Shown here: one piece after another, positions 1 to 8,306 of the stretch
How the letters are laid out: each line of letters opens with the position of its first letter
Numbering within the stretch: the stretch's first letter is position 1
From: Guptibacillus algicola
GTDB taxonomy: Bacteria > Bacillota > Bacilli > Bacillales > Guptibacillaceae
NCBI RefSeq assembly: GCF_020171805.1
Contig: NZ_JAIVAF010000003.1
Coordinates: 682,001 to 746,000 of the forward strand
Length of the DNA: 64,000 nt
Direction: 5' to 3'
The notes under the pieces: generated by a model
What the model saw: the letters and a program-made list of their open reading frames with translations, nothing else
Told to the model about the DNA's origin: nothing
Database searches by the model: none
Position numbers and translations under genes: made by a program

Positions 1-1
1 C

Positions 2-520
2 ATCTTACTTCATGCCTTACCAAAAATTATCGAGCAACATCCAGATGCTCACATGGTTTTTATTGGATCCAAGTGGTTCGGTGAAAACGATGTAAACAAT
101 TATGTGAAGCATCTCTATACACTTGGTGCAATGTATCCAGATAACATTACGTTCATTAAATTCGTAGAGCCAAAAGATATCCCTAAGCTCTATTCAATGG
201 CGGATGTGTTTGTTTGTTGTTCTCAGTGGCAGGAGCCACTTGCAAGGGTTCACTATGAAGCCATGGCTGCAGGTTTACCATTATTAACGAGTGATCGTGG
301 TGGTAACCCTGAGGTGATTGTTGAGGGGAAAAACGGAAAAGTTGTTCATCAGTTTGATGATCCTTCTGCATATGCAAACATGATTCATACGTTTCTCTCA
401 AGTGAAGGAACCCGCGATCGTTTTGGCAAATTTGGTCGCAGTTATGTAGAAGAGAAGTTTGGTTGGAATCGAGTAGCATCTAACTTAAAGTCCGTTTATG
501 AAAATGCGGCTAGACGGTAG
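2..520 (+). CDS. cotSA: CotSA-like family 4 glycosyltransferase, C-terminal part
   Basis: The open frame runs in from the window edge, so only the last 172 residues are present. They form the C-terminal Rossmann half of a GT-B, family GT4 glycosyltransferase. The donor-binding stretch DVFVCCSQWQEPLARVHYEA, ending in the paired-acid region E...E typical of GT4, is followed by GLPLLTSDRGGNPEVI. The minus-strand protein encoded at 3077-4411 carries nearly the same stretch, so the two are paralogs. The next gene is a CotS-family protein, which matches the cotSA-cotS pair of Bacillus spore coats. It probably glycosylates a spore-coat or crust component in the mother cell. The exact acceptor cannot be read from the sequence. 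Family assignment is firm; the cotSA name rests on context and on recalled similarity. Confidence 0.75.
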   Translation: MLLHALPKIIEQHPDAHMVFIGSKWFGENDVNNYVKHLYTLGAMYPDNITFIKFVEPKDIPKLYSMADVFVCCSQWQEPLARVHYEAMAAGLPLLTSDRGGNPEVIVEGKNGKVVHQFDDPSAYANMIHTFLSSEGTRDRFGKFGRSYVEEKFGWNRVASNLKSVYENAARR

Positions 521-540
521 AGGAAGAGAGGGAAAGAATT

Positions 541-1776
541 GTGGAAGAAGAATGGAATCTTGACCAAGAGTTAGAAGACTTGGAAGTTGATGAAGAAGCA
601 GAAGACCTAAATGAAGACCACGATGATGCTGAGGAAATCGATGATTTAAGCGAAGATATGGAAGATTTGGCTGACGATGCAGATTTTTCACTTGTGCATG
701 AAACGGCTAACTTAGAAGAACTAAACCAAATCCTTCGTTACTACCCAGTTGAACCAACTAGCGTTCATTTGATATTCAGTCGGCAAGGACGTACGAAATG
801 GCGCGTGCACACGAAACAAGGGACGATGATGTTAAGGCAGGAGTTTATTCGACCTGAGCGGATGCTTTATATTGCTGGAGCTCATTGGCACCTTCAAGAA
901 AAAGGGATGCCAATCGCGAAGTTGATCAGAACTCGGAATAATGGCCTAATCCTTGCGGGTGAAGACCACGCTTATGTGCTATATGAAGATGTAGAGGGCG
1001 AAACAATGCTCTACTATGACAAAGAGCAAACGAAGAAAACGATGGCTTTTATTGGGCAGTTCCACAATGCATCAAAGGGCTATATGCAGCCTGAAGGAAG
1101 TAAGAAGCGGAGCAGAATTGATAAATGGCATAAATTGTACAGGTGGAAGATTCAAGAATTAGAAGGATACAAAAAGCTTGCGCAAGACTATACGACAGAT
1201 CAATTTTCGATTTTGTTTCTTCAACAGGTCGACCTCATGCTCGAGCGTGCAAAAGAAGCGTTAGCTGAGCTTGATAATCCTGAATTTACGAAATGGACGA
1301 ACGAAGTGTTCGAATCGAAAATGTTCTGTCAGCAAGACTTCACAATGGCACGTTTGATTGAGAAGGACGGAGTAGCGTTTATGAGAGACCTTCACTCTGT
1401 TAATGCCGATCTGCCGTCTCGAGATATTCGCATATTGATGAATAAAGTCATGAAGAAGCTTGCGGTGTGGGATCATGAGCTCGGAGAAGAGATGCTCATT
1501 CATTATGATGCAGTACACCCGTTAACCGAGGGACAGTACCGAGTTCTCTGGACAGACTTAAAATTCCCCCATCTATTCTGTGCGATTGCTCATAAATATT
1601 ATCTCAGCCAGAAGCGCTCATGGTCAGATGAAAAGTATTTGATGCATATTCGGAATATCATCGCTGTAGAAAATTCGAAAGAAGAATTTCTTATGAATTT
1701 TGATAGGATTTTCAAAGCGGTCAAAGGGGGTGTCATAAGCGATGGAACAAGTATCACAACAGAAAGCGATTCCTAA
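541..1776 (+). CDS. cotS: CotS-family spore coat protein with acidic N-terminal extension
   Basis: A 411-residue protein starting at GTG 541, with GAGGAAGAGAGGG just upstream. The first ~50 residues are almost all Asp/Glu with scattered Leu. From about residue 60 the sequence resembles the CotS/CotI/YutH group, which adopts an aminoglycoside-phosphotransferase-like kinase fold. The stretch QQDFTMARLIEKDG (about residue 263) lies where kinases of this fold have the catalytic loop, but I cannot confirm an active site. CotS proteins are inner/outer coat components deposited under mother-cell control. The gene lies 20 bp after the CotSA-like gene and overlaps the next gene by 35 bp, so the three are probably cotranscribed. 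The acidic extension is longer than I expect for CotS and is shared in style with the next two genes. Confidence 0.75.
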   Translation: MEEEWNLDQELEDLEVDEEAEDLNEDHDDAEEIDDLSEDMEDLADDADFSLVHETANLEELNQILRYYPVEPTSVHLIFSRQGRTKWRVHTKQGTMMLRQEFIRPERMLYIAGAHWHLQEKGMPIAKLIRTRNNGLILAGEDHAYVLYEDVEGETMLYYDKEQTKKTMAFIGQFHNASKGYMQPEGSKKRSRIDKWHKLYRWKIQELEGYKKLAQDYTTDQFSILFLQQVDLMLERAKEALAELDNPEFTKWTNEVFESKMFCQQDFTMARLIEKDGVAFMRDLHSVNADLPSRDIRILMNKVMKKLAVWDHELGEEMLIHYDAVHPLTEGQYRVLWTDLKFPHLFCAIAHKYYLSQKRSWSDEKYLMHIRNIIAVENSKEEFLMNFDRIFKAVKGGVISDGTSITTESDS

Positions 1777-2554
1777 ATTAGACCTCGAAGATTTTCGTTT
1801 TTCTCCTCCTGGTTCTATGGGGTGGAGTTATGCAGAGTATGAAAAAATCATCGATAGTGGGCAGGCTGAATTAGAAGTAGACACAACCTCTTCTCTAAAA
1901 ACTCCACCTGTTCCAACTACCGATCTTAAAGAATTACCACCTGGGAATGGCACGATTATCGAAATTCCTAAGAGTTCTATTGGAAGCACTGAATCTCTTG
2001 GAGAAACTGAAGCTTCTGAAGTTGAAGGTAATCCGATTTCATTGCAAGAAGACCTAAGCGAGAGTGTGCAAGAACTCGTGTTAGATCAGGCTTCGATCGA
2101 TGTTCCTTCATATGACGATCATGATGAGCACATCGAACAAGAGGAAAACGAATATTCCCTTCTTGTAAGAAAGGTAAGTCGTCCAAGAGCTCTAGGTAAA
2201 AGTAATTTCGGGTGTCCTGTGCTGAGTCCAAAAGAACTGTTTAAACAAAAATTTGAGTGCAACGAAACAGAACCAGTCCAACTAGAAGATGAGTCAGAAG
2301 AAGTTGAAGAAACAATTCAAGAGCCTATAGAAGAATGTATCCTTGAAGAAGCTCCAGGTGAGCTCGTTGAACAACCGGAAAATGAAGAAAGCAGTGAGGA
2401 AGACTGCGAGGAAGAAGAAGAGCTCGAATCATCTGAAGAGGAAGATCGTGCTGCAGAATACGACTGCGATGATGATGGATTGGTTCAAATTATCGACACG
2501 CCAAAAAAACGATCCTCAATCTGGTTACCAGCTGGAAACAAAAAAATAGGTTAA
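1742..2554 (+). CDS. Acidic protein of unknown function, coat-operon partner
   Basis: A 270-residue protein that I do not recognise. ATG 1742 lies inside the end of the CotS-family gene (35-bp overlap, different frame) with GGGGGTG about 9 bases upstream, which favours this start. The N-terminus (KAIPKLDLEDFRFSPPGSMG) is followed by a Glu/Ser/Pro-rich, low-complexity region with no predicted membrane segment. A central island (KVSRPRALGKSNFGCPVLSP, near residue 145) is the only compact-looking part and holds one of its few cysteines. Residues ~180-245 are mostly Glu, and the C-terminus turns basic (PKKRSSIWLP). Translational overlap with CotS implies a linked role in the coat; that is inference from position. 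Confidence 0.6.
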   Translation: MEQVSQQKAIPKLDLEDFRFSPPGSMGWSYAEYEKIIDSGQAELEVDTTSSLKTPPVPTTDLKELPPGNGTIIEIPKSSIGSTESLGETEASEVEGNPISLQEDLSESVQELVLDQASIDVPSYDDHDEHIEQEENEYSLLVRKVSRPRALGKSNFGCPVLSPKELFKQKFECNETEPVQLEDESEEVEETIQEPIEECILEEAPGELVEQPENEESSEEDCEEEEELESSEEEDRAAEYDCDDDGLVQIIDTPKKRSSIWLPAGNKKIG

Positions 2555-2586
2555 AATCTTTAGATACTATGCTTCATTTGCCCTAT

Positions 2587-2613
2587 ACAACATGAGCGTA
2601 TTCTCATAATCTA
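2587..2613 (+). promoter_or_regulatory. Candidate sigma-K promoter for the acidic protein gene
   Basis: The -10 box CATAATCTA at 2605-2613 matches the sigma-K consensus CATANNNTA exactly. An AC dinucleotide sits at 2587-2588, 16 bases upstream, where sigma-K promoters have their short -35 element. The geometry to the start at 2667 is normal. A perfect 8-bp inverted repeat (GTATTCTC 2598-2605 / GAGAATAC 2631-2638) brackets the -10 box and the expected start site. The call is pattern-based only. Confidence 0.4.
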
Positions 2614-2666
2614 TAAAGAATTCTTTTTACGAGAATACCACTGATAAAAATAAAAGGAGAGTTACA

Positions 2667-2942
2667 ATGGCGCATCACGATAAGCACGATGAAGTGTTAA
2701 AGAAGTTACAGGAAATGCTAGCGAGCGGTGAAGTAGATGAAGTTGAACTAACGTTTGAAATGGTGAATGGTGAAGAGCACACGTTCGAGTTCGATATGGA
2801 TGAGGACGAGGATGAAGAAGGAGAAGAGGAAGAAGAGGAGGAAGAGGAGGAAGAAGAAGAAGTTGCTGCTGAACTACCTCTAGAAGAAGAGGAAGAAGAG
2901 GAAGAAGAGCTTGATGAAGACGATGAGGACGAAGACGAATAA
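2667..2942 (+). CDS. Small highly acidic protein with poly-Glu/Asp tail
   Basis: A 91-residue protein starting at ATG 2667 with AAAGGAGAG 9 bases upstream. Residues 1-45 look like a short folded or helical module (DEVLKKLQEMLASGEVDEVE, then LTFEMVNGEEHTFEFD). From about residue 46 the chain is nearly continuous Glu/Asp with one AAELP interruption. The coding strand is therefore an almost pure GA-repeat tract (about 2800-2940). It has its own candidate sigma-K promoter and intrinsic terminator, so it is probably expressed as a single late-sporulation gene. I do not recognise a family for the N-terminal module. The polyanionic tail could bind Ca2+ or basic coat proteins; that is speculation from composition. 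It follows two other acidic coat-operon genes. Confidence 0.6.
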   Translation: MAHHDKHDEVLKKLQEMLASGEVDEVELTFEMVNGEEHTFEFDMDEDEDEEGEEEEEEEEEEEEEVAAELPLEEEEEEEEELDEDDEDEDE

Positions 2943-2950
2943 AAGAGATA

Positions 2951-2978
2951 GAACCGATAGATCCGTCGGTTCTTTTTC
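2951..2978 (+). terminator. Intrinsic terminator after the acidic gene
   Basis: Perfect 7-bp stem GAACCGA (2951-2957) / TCGGTTC (2966-2972), followed by TTTTTCTT. It lies 8 bp after the stop codon. Confidence 0.85.
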
Positions 2979-3051
2979 TTTGGGAAATTTCCCTATAAAC
3001 GATTACGCTCGTAAGCGTAAGTAAACGGTAAGAACAATAGGATATAAGATC

Positions 3052-3088
3052 AAAGAGATAGAGCCTTTGATAGGCTCTATCTCTTTTT
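3052..3088. terminator. Bidirectional terminator overlapping the ytcC stop
   Basis: A 15-bp perfect stem, 3052-3066 with 3072-3086, 5-nt loop, flanked by A and T runs. It contains the stop codon of the minus-strand gene (3077-3079) and serves both converging transcripts. A separate 7-bp hairpin (TTACGCT/AGCGTAA, 3003-3020) lies between it and the upstream terminator. Confidence 0.85.
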
Positions 3089-4411
3089 ATTTCTGTTACT
3101 TCTGTTAAAGATCCACGGCGGTTCTGGTTCTTGTTTTGGTTCAGTGTTTGTAGTTCCAGTATCTGGAGTTGGTACTGACTGTTTTTCTTCTTCCTCTACC
3201 TCTGTAGTTAGGACCTCAGCTTCAAGCGTGCGATGTTCAGGCTCTGAAGAAAGCTTTGGTATACCATCAAAAGCTTTGTTATACACACGCTCTAGCCGAT
3301 CCGCTACATGACGAAAGGTATGGTTAGCTTCTACCACCTTACGACCGTTCAAGCTCATCTCAGAGGCTCTCTCAGGATGGTTTAATACGTCGCATATCGC
3401 TCTAGAGAAGGAAGAGGGTCGGCGATAAGCTCCAATTACAAGACCATTATGCATGTGCGTGACAACTTCAGCATTGCCGCCTCGCTTCGTTGTAATCAGC
3501 GGAACACCTGCAGCCATCGCTTCATAATGAACGCGCGCTAAAGGCTCCTGCCATTGTGAGCTACAGACAAAAACGTCGCCGAGTAAGAATGTATTTGGAA
3601 TTTCCTCATGGGGGATGTACTTCGTGAAAAGAACGTGATCCCCAAGTGGCTTAGCTAACTTGTAAAGATACGATACGTATTCATTCATACGATTATCACT
3701 AAACCACTTGCCGCCGCAAATAACGAGCACAGCATCAGGGTGCTCTTCTAGAATAGATGGCATCGCTTTGATGAGGAGGTGTGGACCTTTTGTTTTACTG
3801 AGTCTGCCGATGAAAAGGATGACTTTACGATTCGAGAGGCTGTATTTTCGTCTTAAACGTTGTTTGATCTTTTTTCCTTCTTCCGTCCAAGAAGGATGGA
3901 ACTGAGTAAGATCGACGCCGGAATAGACGACTTGGATTTTACGATCAGCTTCAGGAAACCGGTTCAAAATGGCTCCCTTTATATAGTTACTTACTGTCAT
4001 GATCTCTGAAGCACATTCGATGGCTTTCAAGCCTTCTTCATCACTCAGCTTTCGCTCTGTAAACATGTCATTGTGAAGACTCAAAACGATTTCGCTTTCT
4101 GGCATGACGCTTTTGTATAGCGGAACAGCTTTTGGTCTGTTGAAAACATGTATGAGATCAAAGGGGTCCATGTCAGCTAATTCATCTGCAATGTTTTGGC
4201 TATAATTTTCACGAGGAACTCGAATATATGTGACGGATTCTACCTCTTCATAATCAGGAAGTTCTGGGTCCTGAACAGAGAAAACGGTCATTGAGTGGGT
4301 TTCTATCAAATAAGGGACGACTCCATCGATCATCATCTGTATCGCGCCACCTTTTACAGCGGGAGAAGGAAGTTTCTCTGTGCAAACATAGGCGATATTC
4401 AATTTTCTCAT
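3077..4411 (-). CDS. ytcC: YtcC-like family 4 glycosyltransferase
   Basis: A 444-residue GT-B fold transferase. The N-terminal half starts MRKLNIAYVCTEKLPSPAVK, with the Gly-rich acceptor side KGGAIQMM near residue 20. The C-terminal half has FIGRLSKTKGPHLLIKAM (GT4 domain start, ~200) and the donor-binding region QWQEPLARVHYEAMAAGVP (~290-310). The last ~60 residues are a low-complexity Glu/Pro tail ending in Arg/Lys, an addition to the catalytic domain. It is the third gene of ytcA-ytcB-ytcC, overlapping ytcB by 4 bp (ATGA), the same order as the B. subtilis spore-coat glycosylation genes. It is likely to transfer a sugar made by YtcA/YtcB in the mother cell. Specificity is unknown. Confidence 0.82.
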   Translation of the reverse strand: MRKLNIAYVCTEKLPSPAVKGGAIQMMIDGVVPYLIETHSMTVFSVQDPELPDYEEVESVTYIRVPRENYSQNIADELADMDPFDLIHVFNRPKAVPLYKSVMPESEIVLSLHNDMFTERKLSDEEGLKAIECASEIMTVSNYIKGAILNRFPEADRKIQVVYSGVDLTQFHPSWTEEGKKIKQRLRRKYSLSNRKVILFIGRLSKTKGPHLLIKAMPSILEEHPDAVLVICGGKWFSDNRMNEYVSYLYKLAKPLGDHVLFTKYIPHEEIPNTFLLGDVFVCSSQWQEPLARVHYEAMAAGVPLITTKRGGNAEVVTHMHNGLVIGAYRRPSSFSRAICDVLNHPERASEMSLNGRKVVEANHTFRHVADRLERVYNKAFDGIPKLSSEPEHRTLEAEVLTTEVEEEEKQSVPTPDTGTTNTEPKQEPEPPWIFNRSNRNKKR

Positions 4412-5355
4412 TCCTTTCTATCGTATAGCTCAGCTAAGTCTACGATTTCGTTCATCAAACCTTCCCTCAATCGAACGCTTGGCCGATAGTTTAAAAGTTT
4501 TTGAGCTTTCGAGATATCTGCCCAGGTGTGCATCGGTTCGCCTGTAGCTTTTGTAACAAAATCGATTTTGGCTTTCTGACCGAGTAACTCTTCAAGAGTA
4601 GAAATTACTTCTAGTACTGTGGCTCTCTCTTTACCACCTATGTTGATCGTTTCTCCTATTACGTAATCGGCATCTTTGACGGCTGCAGTGGCTTGCACAC
4701 AGTCAGCAACATATGTGAAATCTCTCGATTGCAAACCGTCGCCATAGACCGTTATCGGTTTATTTTCTAGCATTTGTTTTATAAATCGATGAAACGCCAT
4801 ATCCGGTCGTTGACGCGGGCCGTACACGGTGAAGTATCGTAGAACGACAGTCGGTACTTTGAAGTAGAGATGATAGATGTGACAAAGTTGTTCGCTAGTA
4901 AGCTTCGTAACGCCGTATGGGGAAAGGGGGACGGTTGGAAGGTCTTCTGTAACCTTTCCATCTTTTTCACCATAAACGGAAGAGGTAGAGATATAGATGA
5001 ATTTAGCAATGGTGTGATGACGACACGTTTCTAATAGTCGTTGGGTGACAAGTCCATTGTTAAGGATGTAAGATTCAAAGTCGTTACCAAAGCTCGACCT
5101 TACTCCAGGGATACCTGCAAGATGGTAGATAACGTCTACGTTCTTCATGAACGTTGAAAGGTCTTCTGTCAAAAGATCGATGTCATATAGCTTGAAATTT
5201 GGGTGTTTAAGGAGCGATTTCACGTTTCTCATTTTTAATTGATTACCTTCAATGTTAAGATCGATCCCAATTACGTTTGTTTCTGAGGTTTTCAATAGTT
5301 GTTCACACAAATGAGAACCGACAAATCCAGCAGCACCAGTAACGAGAATCGTCAT
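4408..5355 (-). CDS. ytcB: YtcB-like NAD-dependent UDP-sugar epimerase
   Basis: A 315-residue extended short-chain dehydrogenase/reductase. The NAD-binding motif GAAGFVG is at residues 7-13. The catalytic Ser-Tyr-x3-Lys is visible as STSSVYGEKDG followed by YGVTK (~148). RDFTYVADC and GYRPS-like NYRPSVRLREG complete the UDP-sugar epimerase pattern. YtcB is described as a UDP-glucose or UDP-glucuronate 4-epimerase-type enzyme, so the product here is probably UDP-galacturonate or a related sugar, given the UDP-glucose dehydrogenase directly upstream. It overlaps ytcA by 4 bp and ytcC by 4 bp, which indicates tight translational coupling. Substrate is inferred from the neighbours. Confidence 0.82.
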   Translation of the reverse strand: MTILVTGAAGFVGSHLCEQLLKTSETNVIGIDLNIEGNQLKMRNVKSLLKHPNFKLYDIDLLTEDLSTFMKNVDVIYHLAGIPGVRSSFGNDFESYILNNGLVTQRLLETCRHHTIAKFIYISTSSVYGEKDGKVTEDLPTVPLSPYGVTKLTSEQLCHIYHLYFKVPTVVLRYFTVYGPRQRPDMAFHRFIKQMLENKPITVYGDGLQSRDFTYVADCVQATAAVKDADYVIGETINIGGKERATVLEVISTLEELLGQKAKIDFVTKATGEPMHTWADISKAQKLLNYRPSVRLREGLMNEIVDLAELYDRKE

Positions 5356-6632
5356 GATCGCCCAACCCCAAGGTAGTGTAAGCCAGCATTCTTAACGTCT
5401 ATAGGATTAAGAAAGTTTCGACCATCCAATACAATCCGTCCTTTCATTTCATTACGAACCCGCTCCCAATCAGGTGATTTGAACATTGCCCAGTCCGTTG
5501 CAACAATGAGTGCATCTGCACCTGATACCGCCTCATACATATTACTTGTTTCGTGTATGAAGAGGTTTTTAGCATGTGCCTGTGGGTCGAATGCGAATAC
5601 AGAACACCCATGTTGAATCAATTTTTGACAAAGCTTTATTGAAGCAGAATCTCTTATATCATCTGTATTTGGTTTAAAAGATAGGCCCCATACAGAAATT
5701 CGTTTCCCTTGAAGGCCTCTAAGCTTCTTATCAAGTTTCTTGATGTAGTAATCGATCTGCTGGTTGTTCACTTGTTTTACAGCACTTAATAAATGAGTTG
5801 AAATTCTCTTCTTTCTGGCTGCGTGACTTAATGCATCGAGATCTTTTGGAAAGCACGACCCTCCATAACCGAGCCCCGATTGTAAGAAATGTGGACCGAT
5901 CCTTGGGTCTACTCCTAGCGACGTTGCGACGTCAGTGACATCAACCTGGTAGTGATCACATACTCTTGCAAACTCATTAATAAATGAAATCTTGGTTGCG
6001 AGAAAAGCATTAGAAGCATACTTCATCAACTCAGCGCCTGTTAGCGTTGTTTCAATAACTGGAGCTGACAACTCGTTATACATTTCCTTCAACATACTTA
6101 TCGCTTTAGAAGACTTTGCGCCGACTACGATCTTATCCGGATGAAAAGAATCGTGCACGGCAGAGCCCTCTCGTAAAAATTCAGGATTCGATACGATATC
6201 GAACAGTTTTTCATCGACTCCTTTCTCAATTAGAAAATGGTGTGCCCACTCATTTGTACCAGGAGGAACGGTGCTTTTTGTGATGATCGTTTTATGGGTC
6301 GTGATCTTTTGTGAAATATGCTGAAAGACTTTCTTATAAGCTGTTAGGTCTGTATCGCCGTTCGGTTTTGGTGGGGTTCCGACTGCAACTAGAATGATAG
6401 GAGAATGAAGCATACACGCTTCACGATCATCAGAGAAAATCAATCGTCCGTTTTGGTTATTCTTTTGTAACAATTCCTCGAGCCCAGGCTCATGTATGGG
6501 ACAAATCCCTTGATTTAATTTCTCGATTTTATCTATATCTTTATCGATGCAGTGCACGTTATGTCCAAGATCAGCAAGCAATGCTGCTGTTGTTAGACCA
6601 ACATACCCTGCACCAACGATACATATATCCAT
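5352..6632 (-). CDS. ytcA: UDP-glucose 6-dehydrogenase YtcA
   Basis: A 426-residue enzyme that oxidises UDP-glucose to UDP-glucuronate with two NAD+. The Rossmann motif VGAGYVGLTTA is near the N-terminus, and TPPKPNGDTDL and STVPPGT follow. The catalytic-cysteine motif GYGGSCFPKDL is near residue 260, and the C-terminal UDP-binding domain has WGLSFKPNTDDIRDS. I chose ATG 6632, with GGAGGG 9 bases upstream; an in-frame start 27 bases earlier lies before that ribosome site and is unlikely. It is first in ytcABC and divergent from ytdA, whose product UDP-glucose is its substrate. In B. subtilis these four genes make precursors for spore-surface polysaccharide. Confidence 0.88.
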   Translation of the reverse strand: MDICIVGAGYVGLTTAALLADLGHNVHCIDKDIDKIEKLNQGICPIHEPGLEELLQKNNQNGRLIFSDDREACMLHSPIILVAVGTPPKPNGDTDLTAYKKVFQHISQKITTHKTIITKSTVPPGTNEWAHHFLIEKGVDEKLFDIVSNPEFLREGSAVHDSFHPDKIVVGAKSSKAISMLKEMYNELSAPVIETTLTGAELMKYASNAFLATKISFINEFARVCDHYQVDVTDVATSLGVDPRIGPHFLQSGLGYGGSCFPKDLDALSHAARKKRISTHLLSAVKQVNNQQIDYYIKKLDKKLRGLQGKRISVWGLSFKPNTDDIRDSASIKLCQKLIQHGCSVFAFDPQAHAKNLFIHETSNMYEAVSGADALIVATDWAMFKSPDWERVRNEMKGRIVLDGRNFLNPIDVKNAGLHYLGVGRS

Positions 6633-6831
6633 GCGAGTGTTCCCTCCAATAGCAATCACATTACTTTATATCGTATTAGGCTTGAAGGCGTTGGTGTGAT
6701 GAAATTGAGTGAGTTGGTCATAAATAGGCATCCATCCTGTCTGCTCTTCGCCTGTTTTTCCGTAGACAAGTTACTGCGACTTTTATATTGAATAAGGTAT
6801 TAAATAGATAATCAGGGGAAGGGGAGCACGT

Positions 6832-7629
6832 ATGATAAAGAAAGCAGTGATTCCTGCAGCTGGGTATGGTACAAGGAGCCTACCCATCACAAAAGTGATA
6901 CCAAAAGAGATGTTCCCGATCTGCGGCAAGCCAGCGATTCATTATGTTGTAGAAGAGGCTGTTGCTTCAGGTATAGAAGAGATTCTGATCGTCATCTCGC
7001 GAACGAAAAACCTCATTATGGATTACTTTGACCACTCTTTAGAACTTGAAGCATTTCTCGAACGAGTGAACAAAACCCATTTATTAAAGAAGACACAGGT
7101 TCCGAACGTCCATATCCAATACGTACGACAGTCTCATGCGAAGGGGCTAGGTGATGCCATCTCGCTTGCAAAGCCGTTTACAGGGGACGAACCGTTTGCA
7201 GTTCTGTTACCTGATGACATTTTCTTAGGGACACCAGCACTATCAGAATTGATCGAGGTGTATAAGAAAAACAAAGCAAATGTGATTGCAGTGAAAGAAG
7301 TGGCGGATGAGTATCTAAAGGATTACGGAGTCATAGAAGGAAAGCTAAAGTCAGACGGAGTGTATGATATTACGGATATTGTTGAAAAACCCACATCAAA
7401 TCCGCCTTCAAACCTTGCCGTTACAGGACGTTATGTATTTACGAGCAGTATCTATCAAAAGTTAAATCAATTACATCCTGGTACAGGAGGAGAAATTCAA
7501 TTAACAGATGCGATTCGTGACGTCTTGGGGAGCGAGAAGTGTCTTGCGAGAGTTTCATCTGGAAAGCGGTTTGATATTGGGAAAGAAGAAGAGTACATCA
7601 AGTTGATTCAGTCGATCCATCAACCGTAA
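6832..7629 (+). CDS. ytdA: UTP-glucose-1-phosphate uridylyltransferase (YtdA/GtaB type)
   Basis: A 265-residue nucleotidyltransferase that makes UDP-glucose from UTP and glucose-1-phosphate. The nucleotide-binding signature AAGYGTRSLPITKVIPKEMF is at residues 9-28 and the LLPDDIFLG metal-binding aspartates are near 127. IVEKPTSNPPSNLAVTGRYV and KRFDIGKEEEYI follow in the expected order. At 265 residues it is shorter than housekeeping GtaB (~290) and close to YtdA. It lies next to ytcABC but transcribed divergently; in B. subtilis ytdA heads the ytc operon. ATG 6832 has AGGGGAAGGGGAG upstream. Its product would feed YtcA. A role in general UDP-glucose supply cannot be excluded. Confidence 0.88.
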   Translation: MIKKAVIPAAGYGTRSLPITKVIPKEMFPICGKPAIHYVVEEAVASGIEEILIVISRTKNLIMDYFDHSLELEAFLERVNKTHLLKKTQVPNVHIQYVRQSHAKGLGDAISLAKPFTGDEPFAVLLPDDIFLGTPALSELIEVYKKNKANVIAVKEVADEYLKDYGVIEGKLKSDGVYDITDIVEKPTSNPPSNLAVTGRYVFTSSIYQKLNQLHPGTGGEIQLTDAIRDVLGSEKCLARVSSGKRFDIGKEEEYIKLIQSIHQP

Positions 7630-7637
7630 GCAAAATG

Positions 7638-7666
7638 AAAAGCTTCTAACAGTTGGAGGCTTTTTT
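7638..7666 (+). terminator. Intrinsic terminator after ytdA
   Basis: A 9-bp stem (7638-7646 with 7656-7664, one G-U pair) followed by a T run ending at 7666. Confidence 0.8.
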
Positions 7667-7681
7667 ACTTATCTTCGCAAG

Positions 7682-7705
7682 AAAAAAGGCTGCTTTTCAG
7701 CAACC
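7682..7705 (-). terminator. Intrinsic terminator for the CotZ-like gene
   Basis: Read on the minus strand: stem GGTTGCT/AGCAGCC (7699-7705 with 7688-7694), loop GAAA, then six T (7687-7682). It lies 22 bp past the stop codon. Confidence 0.85.
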
Positions 7706-7727
7706 TTCATCGATGAAGAAAGATCTA

Positions 7728-8054
7728 TTATTCTGACACGCGGGAAATACCAGCAAGCGTGCTACAGTCGATGATAGCTGTTCTAGGGTTTCCATTTACA
7801 TCAGTATATCGGAACCTTGCACAACAGCTGTTCGATTCCATCCCCATAAAAGTAAATGGTGTTGGATCGTATTCACCACTCATATACATATACCCTGTTT
7901 GACCTTTGGGTAATAGGTAAACTACAGTCATATTATCTTCCCAAATATCGCAGTTGTTTCCGTTAGCCATGCGTTGCAATACATTACATACACAGCCTTT
8001 ACAATTTGATGTTGGGCTCTTGCCACAACACGTATCGTCAAAAAGACTTCTCAT
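7728..8054 (-). CDS. cotZ: CotY/CotZ/ExsY-like cysteine-rich spore crust protein
   Basis: A 108-residue protein of the CotY/CotZ/ExsY family, which self-assembles into the two-dimensional lattice of the spore crust or exosporium basal layer by disulfide cross-links. Cysteines are clustered at the N-terminus (DDTCCGKSPTSNCKGCVCNV) and reappear at NSCCARFRY and IIDCSTLAG. The family normally runs ~130-155 residues, so this is a short member lacking part of the N-terminus. The start ATG 8054 has GGAGG about 9 bases upstream. It is monocistronic, with its own terminator. Its presence among spore-glycan genes supports a spore-surface role for the cluster. The choice among CotY, CotZ and ExsY is not resolved. 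Confidence 0.82.
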   Translation of the reverse strand: MRSLFDDTCCGKSPTSNCKGCVCNVLQRMANGNNCDIWEDNMTVVYLLPKGQTGYMYMSGEYDPTPFTFMGMESNSCCARFRYTDVNGNPRTAIIDCSTLAGISRVSE

Positions 8055-8085
8055 ATATTTTCCTCCTTCTCAAAAGATCAACCTG

Positions 8086-8113
8086 ACTTTTTTTTCAGGC
8101 TTACCATAATGTA
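8086..8113 (+). promoter_or_regulatory. Candidate sigma-K promoter upstream of the 74-residue gene
   Basis: A -10 box CATAATGTA at 8105-8113 matches CATANNNTA. An AC at 8086-8087 lies 17 bases upstream. The resulting leader to the start at 8307 would be about 185 nt, long for a coat gene, so the assignment is weak. Confidence 0.25.
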
Positions 8114-8306
8114 TTAGAATCCGGTACAAAGTGTATGAGCAATACAACCATTTTTTTACAAAATAGTTATCTAACTTCTAAATTTGATAGATTATTTAAA
8201 TTATTTTTAGAAAAAATGATATTTGTCCAAACAACCAATTTTTGGATACATATTTATATTAAAGTAGGTTGTAAAACCTAGAATTTATTTTGAGAGGGGT
8301 TATGGT

